Shown here: piece after piece, positions 32,135 to 42,629 of the stretch
Layout of the letters: each line of letters starts with the position of its first letter
Numbering within the stretch: the first letter of the stretch is position 1
Source of the DNA: Seminavis robusta
Lineage: Eukaryota > Bacillariophyta > Bacillariophyceae > Naviculales > Naviculaceae
DNA length: 64,000 nt
Assembly: GCA_903772945.1 (NCBI GenBank)
Contig: CAICTM010000139.1
Coordinates: 1-64,000, forward strand
Direction: 5' to 3'
The notes under the pieces: generated by a model
Database searches by the model: none
Seen by the model: only the letters and a program-made list of their open reading frames with translations
What the model was told of the DNA's origin: nothing
Made by a program: the position numbers and the translations under genes

Positions 32135-33818
32135 TCAACCCAGCTTTTGTATTCTGATTGTGAATTGTTGTCTCTGGAGCAAAGCCACAGTAAAAACCAG
32201 CATCAAAGAAACCAGTGCCGCAACAGGGGCTCCAGTCGCAGCATCCAAGGCTAGCTCGAATGCCATAAAGACGCTCAGCAGCATCAAGAGCGGCATCAGC
32301 ACCAAAAGCTGAGCCCAAAGGGATTGCTGATCCATAAACTGGACCAGTTGAATGCCCCAGGATGCGTACGGGAGTAATCCTTCCACGTTGTAGCTGTGGC
32401 AAACTCCCAACTTTAGTGGATTCCAGGCACAGACAAGACGAAAGGGACTCATCCAAAGGTGGATCACATCTACTTGGTGGAGCCATTTCACAGTGCCAAT
32501 ACTGGAAAGTTCCACATAGCCTTCGTCCGTCTCTGCGGATGGTCTTTGTTGTTGTAAGGCGATGTAGTTGGAGGCAACAATGCCATTGGCAACCACAATG
32601 TTGCCAGCTTTGGTCAATGGTGCATACAAGCCGTTCTGATGGATCGTTGATATTTTGGTCACCACATGCTGGCGTTGTGATGTTGTTGTGTTCTCGGTAG
32701 TACCGGTAGTCAATGAGAGACCTTGCAGAATGTCGCCCACTTGGATTGTATCAGCTCGGACTGGTTTTGGCTTGTCTTGCACATAGACCAAATGCTCCTT
32801 TGTCAACTCTAGTAGAGACGGTGTGCTGCTGTGATTATTAGAGGCGGTTGTTGTTGTATGGATTTGTACGAATTGAGCAAATTTATTTGGATGCTTGTGA
32901 GCAAACCCATAAACTGGCTGATAGTCAAACTCTTTTGAGCCTTGATGTTGCTTGGTCAAGACATGATCACCGACCTGAAGGTCTCTCATGTCAATCATGC
33001 CTCTGTCCAAAACATGGACCTGTGTTGCTGCAGAGAAGCAAAGATCAGAACTACTCTTGTCACAATTTGGGTGAGCACAGATATTACTGTCAGCATCCTT
33101 GGACAAGCACTTGCCAGTGCAGCAACTGGGAAAGTCGTCTCCCTTTTTCCGTTTCCAACAAATGGAGGGCGTGTGACACTAATAAAAAGAAATATTGTAC
33201 GTAGGGTGAGTCGAGCCGAATGATGCCAGAAGAGAGTGACAGTCAAATCAGATAAAAGCACAAAGAATAGAAGGTTCACTGGAAACACCAGGTACAACTT
33301 ACGTCGCCGTCAGAGCCACAACCCAAATCGCACGGCATGAGTTTGCCGGATTGTAGATTTCTGTGATCGTCTCTGAGCCAGTCGCATTGCCTAGTCACAC
33401 AATAGTCTTGACCACCAGACACACTTCCTGAGCAACAGGGGGAGATGGGATCTCCACCGACTCGGTTGTTGCACCTACAAAATCCTCCACACTATTAATA
33501 CCGTTTCATCCAAGCGAGAGTGTCGAGTCGAGCCAACAGAAGCAAGAATACAGCAACGAGTGAGACCAAAACTTTCTGGGAAAGAACAGAAACAGAATCC
33601 ACTGAAGCAACCACGGTACGCACATCCGAGTTGCTATTGCAGCCAGTTTGGACACATCCCTTGTCTACCGGGGCCAGTTGTCTGTGAACACTGCCAGGTC
33701 CTCCTTCCATGACTTTCATGAAATGCTCATTGGAGAGTTCCTCGGATGGTTCTTCTCCTTTCACTGGTTGCGTTGCGAGCAACACAAGGCAAACGAGCGG
33801 CAAGAGTATCTTCATCAT
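32135..33818 (-). CDS. secreted Cys-rich protein with hedgehog-type Hint domain and C-terminal membrane segments
   Basis: Three minus-strand exons: 33818-33624, 33491-33303, 33178-32135, giving 475 residues. Introns are GTGCGT...AATAG and GTAAGT...TTAG, both phase 0. Signal peptide MMKILLPLVCLVLLATQPVKG. Two Cys-rich modules follow, each with a PCCSG/SCCTG core (exons 2 and 3, about 55-170). A Hint domain spans about 175-340: Cys175 opens CFSAATQVHV, then LQVGDHVL, the T-x-x-H block (TKEHLVYV, Thr254 and His257), VGDILQG, and GLYAPLTKAGN...VVANGIVAS. That last block matches hedgehog Hint (YAPLT...VASCYA), with Asn332 in place of its Cys. Two membrane segments (about 418-439 and 446-462) end the protein where animal hedgehogs have a sterol-recognition region. 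Hint domains self-cleave at the first Cys; whether this one does is inferred. Confidence 0.88.
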
Positions 33819-34567
33819 CTTGCATGGTCTTGTGGTCTTGTCTTGCTTTCTCTCCTTGTATCTTTGCATAGCGCACGGTCTGTACCGGTAACGGGGAAGA
33901 AGAAAGTCTTCGGGAACTTGTGAGTTTGCATGTTTGTATGACTGATGGAGGCATGCCCAGAAAAATGAGGTGCTAAGGTATCTAAAGTGAAGCATGCAAT
34001 CATGTTTAATTCATAGAAAGCACAGATGAAAGCGCAAGGCGACGTAAGATCTACCTACCTGGTACCAGTAGAGTGAGTGACGAGTCGAGTGCCTCAGTCG
34101 AGTCGAGTGACAGTCGAGGCCGGTCTCCTCTTTGGACCTTTCGCAAGCTTCTCCTGATACGGTCATACAGTCGTGCTGGTGCCAGTAGCAGCAACTCTAG
34201 AAGGTGGGCTCCCCAAGAACTATGCCATCTTCTATTAAACCATCCCTCTTGGCCAAGTGGAGTCGAATACATTCCTCTCAGCCAAGTCGAACTTTTCAAT
34301 GCAGCTCCAGCTACCATACCGGTACTCCAGCCGGCTCTGCATTGCCTGAGGACTAAGGTAGCTAGCTAGAAAAAGTGTGCTGTTTAGTTTGTGGCCAGTG
34401 AACTGGAAAACAGGCTACCAGGTAGCTAGCAAATGATTGTGTGGTGCTCCCTAGTACATTTAATCAGAAATCAGCTCTGCATCCTTTGCAGGCTGAACTT
34501 AAACACGAAATTGTCATTCGAATCTAGCAACACGGCAAATGCCAAATCCAATTAGTGCAGCCAGTCA
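33819..34567. other. spacer rich in GAGTC/AGTCG words
   Basis: 5' flank of the Hint gene and 3' flank of the LRR-like gene. It contains an imperfect GAGTCGAGTG cluster at 34073-34113 and CTAGCTAG near 34359. No gene seen. Confidence 0.45.
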
Positions 34568-36091
34568 TCAAGACATGGCGCTGTGCTTTCGTTTCTTCAT
34601 TCCACAAGCATATGTGGTGCTGTCTTGTGAGTTGTTGCCTGGATGACTCCATGTGCCTGGGTTTTCATGCAAAAGTCCATAAAGCATATTGAAAACATCG
34701 GCATCTGTGGCGGGATGATTTTCCTCGTCCTCCACATTGTCAAGATAAATTGTATTCTCTTGCACCCCCACCAGCAGATCCACAAATCCAGATTTGGTGG
34801 ATTCTGGTTCACGTGCTTTTTTGCGTCCCACATAATTGAGGGTTGCGTAGAAAGGCAGCATGTCTTGGCTTGGATGCAGTGCACTGCAGCTGTTGCCACC
34901 CCAATTTTCTTTGGTGCAGCCATCAAAAAATTCCACAGCATGTAGCGTTGTATTGGACTTCTGAAGAATACTTGCTAAAATTTCATGGTATCTCTTGAAC
35001 TTGTCCGGTTGCAGATTAGATTGTTTGTAGTAGAATCCTCCGAGGGTATGATTGCTCTTCAGCGAATTGAGAATTGGATCCAGCCCCTTTGCTGATGTGT
35101 CACTTGTTGCCCGGATTGTCAAGGTCTCCAATAAGAAGTTGTTGCAGAGGAAATTGCTGATAATTGGTGATGCAGCATCAACATCAGTTTGGAGCTCTAT
35201 TTCGATTCGTTTCAGACAAGGCATCCCACCCAAGCAATGTTCCAGGAAATCAAAAGCCATCGGATTGTTTGAACATGGAGATAGATGGACCTCTTGGATT
35301 TTACATTGTGGAAGCAACTGCGGGAATGCACCCAAGTTGAACCATGTTGATTGTCCATGTTCGTCTTGGGAGGGTTCAGGGAAGTCGAGTGAGAGCTTCT
35401 CTACGCTCTGATTTGAGAGGATTTTGCGGACAAATTCCACAAAGGCATCCACTTCCCAATTGACACACCAGTTCGTAACTGCTTTGATATTGTTGTTGTT
35501 GAGAACTGGCTCCATACCCCGCACGGCCTCAATATCCATTGCTGTCCGTTTTGTGGTCAAGTTTTCATCAAGGGCAACCCACAGAGCAACACTATCTATA
35601 CCATCAATTGTGTCCATAGGCAAACTGAGTTCGGGTGTCTTTCCTGCAATAATTTTGAAGAGGCTTTGGGTCAATTGGAGGCTGTATTTCCAGTTCAAGA
35701 CCATGCGCAAACAGTGAGGAAGGTAAAAAGGTGGACTTTTGGGCACGAATATTTCTGGATTGATATTAGCCATGGTAATGATTTCAGTCTCAGTAGGTCT
35801 ACCAGGTCCTGGTCCTTGTGCCACCGCAATCTCAAAATTGTCTTCATTCACCAACCAAGGACACTTTGTGGCAAGAAAACCAACCACTCCTGGTTTGGCA
35901 CCACATTTGAGGACATTTTTGAACAGCTCTTCAGTTAGCGCTTCAGGACAGAACTCATAGAAAGTTTTGACAGTTTCCAAATCAGCCTTTGCCATCAACA
36001 CCATTTCCAATGGCTGATGCTTGGAAACAGTCCAGTCGCTGGTAGGCACTGGGTGATTGAGAGCAGCAAAGAGGGCTGGTGCTTCCATCAT
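34568..36091 (-). CDS. LRR-like family Y, intact copy
   Basis: 507 residues from the Met pair at 36091/36088, which matches the start of the paralogue (PALFAAL). A longer in-frame start at 36208 would only translate an 18-bp tandem repeat. The N-terminal third (about 1-170) is helical and ankyrin-like (EMVLMAKADLETVKTFYEF, LFKNVLKCGAKPGVVGFLA). The middle and C-terminal parts contain irregular leucine-rich units of the RNI type (IQEVHLSPCSNN, MPCLKRIEIELQTDVDA, LLETLTIRATSD). It ends with the family's YGLLHENPGTW motif and a short basic tail. No signal peptide, no membrane segment, no introns. I recognise the layout from diatom gene families but no function. A protein-binding role is inferred from the repeats. 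Confidence 0.78.
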   Translation of the reverse strand: MMEAPALFAALNHPVPTSDWTVSKHQPLEMVLMAKADLETVKTFYEFCPEALTEELFKNVLKCGAKPGVVGFLATKCPWLVNEDNFEIAVAQGPGPGRPTETEIITMANINPEIFVPKSPPFYLPHCLRMVLNWKYSLQLTQSLFKIIAGKTPELSLPMDTIDGIDSVALWVALDENLTTKRTAMDIEAVRGMEPVLNNNNIKAVTNWCVNWEVDAFVEFVRKILSNQSVEKLSLDFPEPSQDEHGQSTWFNLGAFPQLLPQCKIQEVHLSPCSNNPMAFDFLEHCLGGMPCLKRIEIELQTDVDAASPIISNFLCNNFLLETLTIRATSDTSAKGLDPILNSLKSNHTLGGFYYKQSNLQPDKFKRYHEILASILQKSNTTLHAVEFFDGCTKENWGGNSCSALHPSQDMLPFYATLNYVGRKKAREPESTKSGFVDLLVGVQENTIYLDNVEDEENHPATDADVFNMLYGLLHENPGTWSHPGNNSQDSTTYACGMKKRKHSAMS

Positions 36092-36152
36092 TGTTTCTCT
36101 TTGCAGAGTGAAGTGAAGTGTAGTGAATGGGAGCATGCATTCGGAGACTGTC

Positions 36153-36206
36153 ACGCTGGACGTTGCCTCCACGCTTGACGTTGCCTCCACGCTTGACGTT
36201 GTCTCC
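36153..36206. repeat. 18-bp tandem repeat, three units (ACGCTTGACGTTGCCTCC)
   Basis: Three head-to-tail 18-bp units with one or two changes, just upstream of the LRR-like start. Being a multiple of three, it would read as SSVEAT repeats if the longer start were used, but the paralogue lacks it. Confidence 0.7.
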
Positions 36207-36275
36207 ACGCTATAGTCTGGTTGTAGAAGCAGTACCGTACCTGTATCGGTTACCGGGACAGTACTATTTAATAGT

Positions 36276-36310
36276 AGTCGAGTCGAGTCGAGTCGAGTCG
36301 AGTCGAGTCG
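36276..36310. repeat. (AGTCG)7 pentanucleotide microsatellite
   Basis: Seven perfect AGTCG units in the spacer between divergent genes. The same motif in the other orientation forms the longer array at 51301-51385. Confidence 0.9.
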
Positions 36311-36516
36311 GTAAACTTTCTTTTCTACCTCGACTGCTCAATTATCTCTCTCCCTATTGCAGCAATATTTCCGACTGGCACCATCACTCTTGTGGTGGCT
36401 GTTATGTATACCTTTCCCTTGCTTGACTTGCATTGCATTTGATGTGAAGAGAGACCTTAGCCGCTCAGGCCCAATAGATACAAGGCAAAGTGGATAGTTA
36501 GATTTTTGAGTAGATC

Positions 36517-38229
36517 ATGTCGTCGTCGTCGTCGTTGTCCGAGATGAGGCACAAAATCCCCGCCGAGGAAAGTAATGGCGTCGGCACTACTACTTCACTG
36601 TGTACATCTAGTAATAGCACTACCATGGAGATTGACGCACTGCCCTTGGAGAAGCACCATGTCGTGTTGGGTCGTTACAATCGGGAGAAGAAGACCAAGG
36701 CGTTGACTCCGGCTGTTCGCATGTACAAGAAGGTTCGAGATCAGGTGGAACGCGGTAAAAACAAGGGCGTGGAACAATTGCGGCACATTCAACACGAGAC
36801 GAGTGTTTTGCTGCAAGAGGAATTATTCAACGAGGGTAAATTGCCGACCGTGACGTTTTGGGTGGACGTGAACAAAGCTCAGAAAGACGGAAAATTGGAG
36901 GAATTGGAACAAGCCAATCCACAACTGCGCACGTGTCTGGACTTTGATGGAGAAGCCGTCGTCTTTGTCCAGGATCATCAGGATTTTTATCTCAAGGCCG
37001 ATTTGGCGGGCCACAAGAAAAATCGAAGCAAGAAAAGCAGTAATGTGGCCACGACCGTCAAGAAAACCAAATTGCTGAGACATACTCTGGAAAGTCATAC
37101 AGGAGAAAAAGAGTCGTCGAATCGAACAGCTCGCACCGTGTCCACACTGGGAAGTAGCAGTTGCAGCACTAGCAGTACTATCGTCAGTGGAAGTCAACAA
37201 CAACAACCCGACACCAAAAAGCCATTCCAAATCATACAACCCATGGCAGACTCCTTACTGGAACAAGTGGAGCGGATTTGTAGTCAATGGATTCAGCGTG
37301 GCAGCAATAACAGCGACGCCATCAAGCGCAAGACGGCACTGGCAGAAGTCCTCCAATCCTACGTTTCCTTCTACCAACGACTGCTGGAAGAAAACAATCC
37401 CTGCCATCACTCTCCCGTCAAAATTCTCCAACAAATGAACGAAACAATCCTCGTACAAGTCACCAATACTCTGGGAAATTCCATGATGGACTGGTACGAA
37501 CAATATCCCGATACGTGCTTGCCCGGAGAAGCCAATGAATGGAACAAGGAAATAATCCAACAGCCACAAGAAGAGCAGCAGGTCATGTCCGCCGAGCCTT
37601 GCCTGTCGTTTCCATCCACCGAGGACGCCAAGGTTCATTCCGATTCCGAAGGGGCCATGGAAAAGAGCAGTGTGGGAACGTACGAAATGTCGTCCGATGA
37701 CGAAGGATTGATTGCGCGACATTTCAAAGAACAATTCAAACTGGGAGATGCCACTCACAACATTACTGGCACGAGCCGCGAGAGTCCCAATTCCTTTCAA
37801 TTTCAAGCCGACTTTGACGATACGCCGTTTCCCATTCCGGAAACCAGTGCTGCCGATTTGGAGGGTCGCCTTTCCGAGCACTCGTTCATGGACGCCACGG
37901 CGGCGCCGTTTGATGGATTTGGTTCTTCGGGGGACAACATGGTCTTGTCCGATGGAAGCTCCTCGTCCGTGAGAGCCAGGGATTGGTCTCCGTTTGGTAG
38001 AGATCAAATAGTAACGATGGAAGGGGCAGGAGGAAGACAGCAAGGGGAGGCGACAGCAAGTAAATTACACGAAGACGATGGACGCGTACTCCCGTTGCTC
38101 AGTGAGAGCTCACCTGCTGACTTGGGTGCCAGTAGCTCGAATCATCGTCCCCATCGTCGATGGACCAAGCCGCCAAGCTTTACGAGCAAACGATACGTCA
38201 AATTGGACAGTCTGAAAGGTGGAAAATAA
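36517..38229 (+). CDS. 570-residue protein of unknown function
   Basis: One uninterrupted frame of good codon texture, starting after a leader with ATC-ATG. The N-terminal Ser/Thr-rich head (1-45) is followed by a conserved-looking charged helical region (about 48-165: VLGRYNREKKTK, VRMYKKVRDQVERG, LLQEELFNEGKLP, TFWVDVNKAQ). Then come a Ser/Thr/Gln-rich linker, a second helical region (about 245-345), and a long acidic, Ser-rich, probably disordered tail. It ends with a basic TKPPSFTSKRYVKLD. I recognise no domain. The absence of signal peptide and the basic patches suggest cytosol or nucleus. Convergent with SAM synthetase, 290 bases away. An antisense 262-residue frame inside it is a shadow. 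Confidence 0.72.
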   Translation: MSSSSSLSEMRHKIPAEESNGVGTTTSLCTSSNSTTMEIDALPLEKHHVVLGRYNREKKTKALTPAVRMYKKVRDQVERGKNKGVEQLRHIQHETSVLLQEELFNEGKLPTVTFWVDVNKAQKDGKLEELEQANPQLRTCLDFDGEAVVFVQDHQDFYLKADLAGHKKNRSKKSSNVATTVKKTKLLRHTLESHTGEKESSNRTARTVSTLGSSSCSTSSTIVSGSQQQQPDTKKPFQIIQPMADSLLEQVERICSQWIQRGSNNSDAIKRKTALAEVLQSYVSFYQRLLEENNPCHHSPVKILQQMNETILVQVTNTLGNSMMDWYEQYPDTCLPGEANEWNKEIIQQPQEEQQVMSAEPCLSFPSTEDAKVHSDSEGAMEKSSVGTYEMSSDDEGLIARHFKEQFKLGDATHNITGTSRESPNSFQFQADFDDTPFPIPETSAADLEGRLSEHSFMDATAAPFDGFGSSGDNMVLSDGSSSSVRARDWSPFGRDQIVTMEGAGGRQQGEATASKLHEDDGRVLPLLSESSPADLGASSSNHRPHRRWTKPPSFTSKRYVKLDSLKGGK

Positions 38230-38521
38230 GAATAGCGGTGCTTCGTTACAATAGTGCGCAACCAGGTGGATGGGATCCAGGGACGAGGAGGTGAAACAAC
38301 CATCCGTACAACTACATGTATTATTTGGACAACACCGAGGGAACGGGAACCAACAACCGTACAGCTACTGTTGCAGATTAACAAAAGTGGAACCAGTGCT
38401 CAAATAAAATGTCATTTAATTATTTTTATTTGTAGGAGTGGTTCGCTAGAATACCCACAAACCACTCTTCGCATGCATCATTTTTGTCTCGAAAAGTCGT
38501 TGCACTGGTTTCTTTCATTGC

Positions 38522-39931
38522 TTAATCGACCCACTTGGAAAGGATTTCTTCCTTCTTGGCGGCAACCTCGGCAGTGACGTCGGCCTCAGACATGGAAGCA
38601 TACTTGGTGAGGTCAACGGGTTCCTCCCAAGCAAAGTACTTCATGCCGTTCTCGACAAAGGGTTCTCGTCCGAAATGGCAGTAGGCGGCGGTCTTGTTGT
38701 ACTTGGGTTCTCGGAGCTGCAAATCACGAGCCAAGGCACCAGGACGGCAATCAAAGTTGATCTTGACAATGTCGGTAATCAACTTGGCGGTGAGTCCTTC
38801 CTTTTCGGTTCCGTAAGTCTCGACCAACAAGGAGAGGGGCTTGGCCACACCAATGGCATACGAGAGCTGGACACAGGCACGCTTGCACAGGCCAGCCTTG
38901 ACAACTGACTTGGCCATCCAACGACTGGCATAGGCAGCCGATCGATCAACCTTGGTGGGATCCTTTCCAGAGAAAGCACCTCCTCCATGGGCACCCCATC
39001 CTCCGTAGGTATCAATGATAATCTTACGTCCGGTCAAACCGGCATCACCTTGAGGTCCTCCAATGATGAATTTTCCAGAGGGATTAATGTGCAGGTTGCA
39101 GGTAGCACGGTCGTAGATGGAAGTGGCAGACTCTCCACTCTTGAGCTTGATGCTGTCCAAAGTGGCCTTGATGACATGTTCGTGGATCTGTTCGTTCATC
39201 TCTTCCATGGTGGGAGCCAACTGTTCGTCACCAGTGTAAGCGGGACGGTGGTCCTTTCCGTTCTGTTCTTCCGAACGCTTGGCCTTGCTGGGCTCGGCGT
39301 GTTGTGTGGAAATGACAATGGTGTGGATCTTGATGGGTGTGACAGATCCGTCTTCGTGCTGTGTGTACTCAATGGTGACCTGGGTCTTTCCATCGGGACG
39401 CAACCACCAGAGAGATCCATCCTTGCGGACATCGGTCAGACGCTTACCAAGCTGAGTGGCCATCATGTGGGTCAAAGGCATGCAGTTGGCAGTTTCGTCA
39501 CTGGCATAACCAAACATGATACCCTGATCTCCGGCACCGACATCCAACTCACTCTTACCCACGTGGACACCTCCAGCAATATCGGGGGATTGCTTGTTGA
39601 TGCGGACCAAGACCTCGCAGTCTTGGTAGTTGAGTCCCTTGGAGACGGTGGAGCTCAAGTCATCAACAAAGGAATCAAATCCAATTTCACGGACTTGGGC
39701 ACGGACAATGGCGTCATAGTCAATTTTTCCAGAGGTGGTAATCTCTCCAAAGACCATAACCATGTTATCCTTGGTAGCAGTCTCACAGGCGACCTTGGAA
39801 TAAGGATCCGCCTTCAAGCAGGCATCCAAAACGGCATCAGAAATCTGATCCGCAATCTTATCGGGGTGACCCTCGTTGACGGACTCGGAAGAGAACAAAA
39901 AGTTGCGCTTTTCGGCAGAAATCTTGGTCAT
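38522..39931 (-). CDS. metK/SAMS: S-adenosylmethionine synthetase (methionine adenosyltransferase)
   Basis: 469 residues. It makes S-adenosylmethionine from methionine and ATP, releasing phosphate and diphosphate, and supplies methyl donor and polyamine precursor in the cytosol. Diagnostic motifs in order: [20 protein letters not shown] (ATP site), [12 protein letters not shown], the [19 protein letters not shown] signature of the third domain, and [14 protein letters not shown]. It is about 70 residues longer than the usual eukaryotic enzyme. The extra length lies mainly after [10 protein letters not shown], where a charged insertion ([17 protein letters not shown]...) precedes EHVIK, plus a smaller one before [10 protein letters not shown]. 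Catalytic blocks are intact. No targeting peptide, no intron. The start is fixed by the conserved [12 protein letters not shown] a few residues in. A 320-residue antisense frame is a shadow of this gene. Confidence 0.97.
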   Translation of the reverse strand: MTKISAEKRNFLFSSESVNEGHPDKIADQISDAVLDACLKADPYSKVACETATKDNMVMVFGEITTSGKIDYDAIVRAQVREIGFDSFVDDLSSTVSKGLNYQDCEVLVRINKQSPDIAGGVHVGKSELDVGAGDQGIMFGYASDETANCMPLTHMMATQLGKRLTDVRKDGSLWWLRPDGKTQVTIEYTQHEDGSVTPIKIHTIVISTQHAEPSKAKRSEEQNGKDHRPAYTGDEQLAPTMEEMNEQIHEHVIKATLDSIKLKSGESATSIYDRATCNLHINPSGKFIIGGPQGDAGLTGRKIIIDTYGGWGAHGGGAFSGKDPTKVDRSAAYASRWMAKSVVKAGLCKRACVQLSYAIGVAKPLSLLVETYGTEKEGLTAKLITDIVKINFDCRPGALARDLQLREPKYNKTAAYCHFGREPFVENGMKYFAWEEPVDLTKYASMSEADVTAEVAAKKEEILSKWVD

Positions 39932-40703
39932 GGTGGGATAATAATATAATACTTTAACTGAGTAAAATAAAAAGGGGAGATAGGTTCGACCAAAGACGAA
40001 ACAAAAAATTATGAAGAGAACAAGAATACCTCAAATAAAAACAACAGAAGAGAGGAAAACCAATGACAAAACTGCGTGTTCAGAGCCACAAGCGTTTGTT
40101 GAATCTTTCTTGGCATTGGCGAGCCCATAACCCAAAACAGACGGTTCCGACCAGTAACGTGCAAAATATAGCCGTTATAACGTGCAATTCCTTTGGAGGT
40201 TTTAGCCTTGGTATCAAGAGTGCTTTTTGGTGTAACACTCTCCCAAGAAAGACTCCGAGAGAGGCTTTTGCAACTCGCACAACCGTATCATGATATTCCC
40301 AGCACCAGTACTCGTCCCTACCGTAGTTAGCTGTCTAGCTTGCAGCAGAAGCATCATGACTTGCGTGACACCAGAGGCCTCAAAGCACGCCTCAATTGTC
40401 GCAATTTTTTTGACCCAGGCAGATAGGAACTGTACGAAAAGCTAATCTAGAATAGCTTCAAAGTACTAGTATACATATTATGATGGCATCCAGCTTTGCA
40501 CAGGATTGATTCTTTACTAGCTCTAGAGGATAGATTAATCATTCGTTTTCTTTGGAGCGTTCAGGTCTGAGCGGATACCCAACCATAATATCTGCGCTGT
40601 AGTCAGTCAGAAACCAGCGCATTTGGGTTCAACTTGTGGTATCTTATAATAAAGGTAATAACGTTTCACTTAGACCCCGAGGTTGTCACATTCAGCAAAC
40701 GTC
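39932..40703. other. spacer with divergent promoters
   Basis: Upstream of SAM synthetase (leftwards) and of the 40.7-kb gene (rightwards). The 60 bases before the SAM synthetase ATG are A/T-rich (TAATATAATACTTTAACTG). A 195-bp plus-strand frame at 40063-40293 has no domain. GTATACATATTATGATGGC near 40470 is A/T-rich but no TATA box is certain. Confidence 0.45.
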
Positions 40704-42629
40704 ATGGAGCACGTTCCTGCAAAACGATATTTGCCGTTTCCGGCAAAGATCCAAAAGATATTCGGTCAACTGACACGAGGCAATTATTGGGTTTTCAAGC
40801 AATGCTTGCATCAAAACCAATTGACAACCATGGCAACAGAGAGGTCCGAAAGTACAGCAGCAACGCCGAGGACCCTCATCAGTCAGCTGCAACAATGGGA
40901 AGATTTTTATACCAAAGCCAGTCATCTGATCTGCAATGCCTCCAACGGCGGTAATCAGGGGAAGGATCATTCCAAGAAAACTACCAAGACAAATGTTGCC
41001 AAGAAATTGCGGGGGAAACGGCGGCGACAGAAAAACAATGCTGCTCCAATGGACCCACAAGCCGTGCTGTCACAATTCCAATCCATCCTCTTTTCTCTGA
41101 GAAAATTGCTGTCATCGCTAGATCAGTCTACCAAGGAACATGCCTGTAAAAATGGAGCCATTTCCATCATTGTCAAGATGGCCAATTTTGTTTTGCAACA
41201 AGATGCCTCCCTGCCAAACAGCAACCAGCAAAAATTCCTCTCCTTAGTCTGCAAATCCCTTCAGACTTGCGTCTTTCAGAATCCTGCAGGTAGAGCCGTC
41301 TGTCGAAGGGAAGGGGTATTTCGGTTGCTACACAGAATAGCAGTCTCAGTCTCTGCAAAAACTCCAGCAGAAGCATCAACAATGGCACTGGAATTACTGG
41401 AGGATGCATTCACCTCTTTGGCAGCCATTTGCTTGGGAGATGACCTGAATGCTGTCTTGGCTGCACTGCAATTGGGTGAGGTTGTTCAAGACCACCTGAA
41501 CCAAAAAGTCGCCAATGACAACAGCAATAGCAGCTCTCTAGATCAAACCTTACGATACCTACAAAAACTCTTTCAAGTCATTCGCAAAGAACAGTCACAG
41601 CTGCTGGAACACTACCAAGCCCAACAAGTACTGGAAACAATCCTGGAGGCAGAACAGGACTTGCACAGTGGAAATCTTCGGCTTCGGAACCGACAGTGGA
41701 CACAAGCGGAGACGGCCTTTCACCGTGCTTTGCAGTCTTCTTATCGATTCGAGGAGCATACCACGCTGTTGGATGAATTGTTGGTCCGGTTATTGGATGG
41801 ACGTTCTGATGCGAGACTGCATCTGGAAGATTTGGACGGTGTTTTGCAAGATGTAAAACACCAAGAGAGACTGTTGCATCGACTGCTGGCAACATCCACA
41901 AGTACGACGACATCCGCGGCTTCCACAAGTAGGACCAACAAACTGGTCCGAGAATGGCGCATGGCGGCTTTGACGCGCCAATCGGATGCCTTGAAAGGAC
42001 TGGCACGCTTTGGAGAAGCACAAGAAGCGCTAGAGTGTGTCATTCGTGTCATGGAGCAACAAGCCAAACTGGGAGTTCAGTCACCGACCGTGGGGGAAAA
42101 GGTTGCAAATCTGCACAAAAAATGGAATCAGTTGCAGTTGGCGAAATCCAAGGCTGTTGCTATTACGACCAGGCAAGGGGAGAATCGTCGTTTGCGCTCT
42201 AATGGTGAAAATGACAGCACGACACTGGTAGTAACAGTGACAGCTCAGTCTATTACAACAGCCAACACTAGCGAGGCGGCTGAAGATAAAGACGATGGCA
42301 AGGAGAGCCATGACGAAAGCGGCCGTCAATCGGAGACGGAGAATGACGACGAGGGACGAAGCCACAGCTCGGAACGGACGGGGGAAACTGAGGAGGATGA
42401 ATGCATCGACACAACGACAACAAGCACTTCTGCATCGCAACCCAAGGCCAAGCCAGGAACGTATGTCCAGTGCCTGTATGGTACTGGTACGGTACAAGAA
42501 GTCCGCAAGTGTGGGACTACCAAAATTCAGTTGCTCTCATGGTCACCGGGGAGACAAGCGCCGACCGCATATCTCATGCCTGGCTACTACACGGTGTTGA
42601 ATGGAGGTGTCGATGTTGCATCGGAGTGA
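40704..42629 (+). CDS. helical-repeat protein with C-terminal small barrel-like motif, function unknown
   Basis: 641 residues from the ATG at 40704. The ATG at 40830 has a better context (ACCATGG) and would start at MATERSES; the choice is open. The N-terminal half looks like armadillo-type helical repeats (about 110-260: VLSQFQSILFSLRKLL, GAISIIVKMANFVLQQ). The middle part (about 300-450) resembles TPR-like helices (AETAFHRALQSSYRFEEH, RFGEAQEALECVIRVMEQ). A charged low-complexity stretch then leads to a C-terminal motif PGTYVQCLYGTGTVQEVRK...IQLLSW. That Tyr-Gly-x-Gly-x-Val block recurs in heterokont proteins and suits a small beta barrel (from memory, uncertain). No signal peptide, no intron. 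Likely a protein-binding scaffold. Confidence 0.72.
   Translation: MEHVPAKRYLPFPAKIQKIFGQLTRGNYWVFKQCLHQNQLTTMATERSESTAATPRTLISQLQQWEDFYTKASHLICNASNGGNQGKDHSKKTTKTNVAKKLRGKRRRQKNNAAPMDPQAVLSQFQSILFSLRKLLSSLDQSTKEHACKNGAISIIVKMANFVLQQDASLPNSNQQKFLSLVCKSLQTCVFQNPAGRAVCRREGVFRLLHRIAVSVSAKTPAEASTMALELLEDAFTSLAAICLGDDLNAVLAALQLGEVVQDHLNQKVANDNSNSSSLDQTLRYLQKLFQVIRKEQSQLLEHYQAQQVLETILEAEQDLHSGNLRLRNRQWTQAETAFHRALQSSYRFEEHTTLLDELLVRLLDGRSDARLHLEDLDGVLQDVKHQERLLHRLLATSTSTTTSAASTSRTNKLVREWRMAALTRQSDALKGLARFGEAQEALECVIRVMEQQAKLGVQSPTVGEKVANLHKKWNQLQLAKSKAVAITTRQGENRRLRSNGENDSTTLVVTVTAQSITTANTSEAAEDKDDGKESHDESGRQSETENDDEGRSHSSERTGETEEDECIDTTTTSTSASQPKAKPGTYVQCLYGTGTVQEVRKCGTTKIQLLSWSPGRQAPTAYLMPGYYTVLNGGVDVASE

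Noticed and set aside
37255-38043. 262-residue minus-strand frame
   Set aside because: Antisense of the 570-residue gene, with no domain.
38987-39949. 320-residue plus-strand frame
   Set aside because: It is the antisense shadow of SAM synthetase; the Gly/Val/Asp-rich composition follows from the codons of the true gene.
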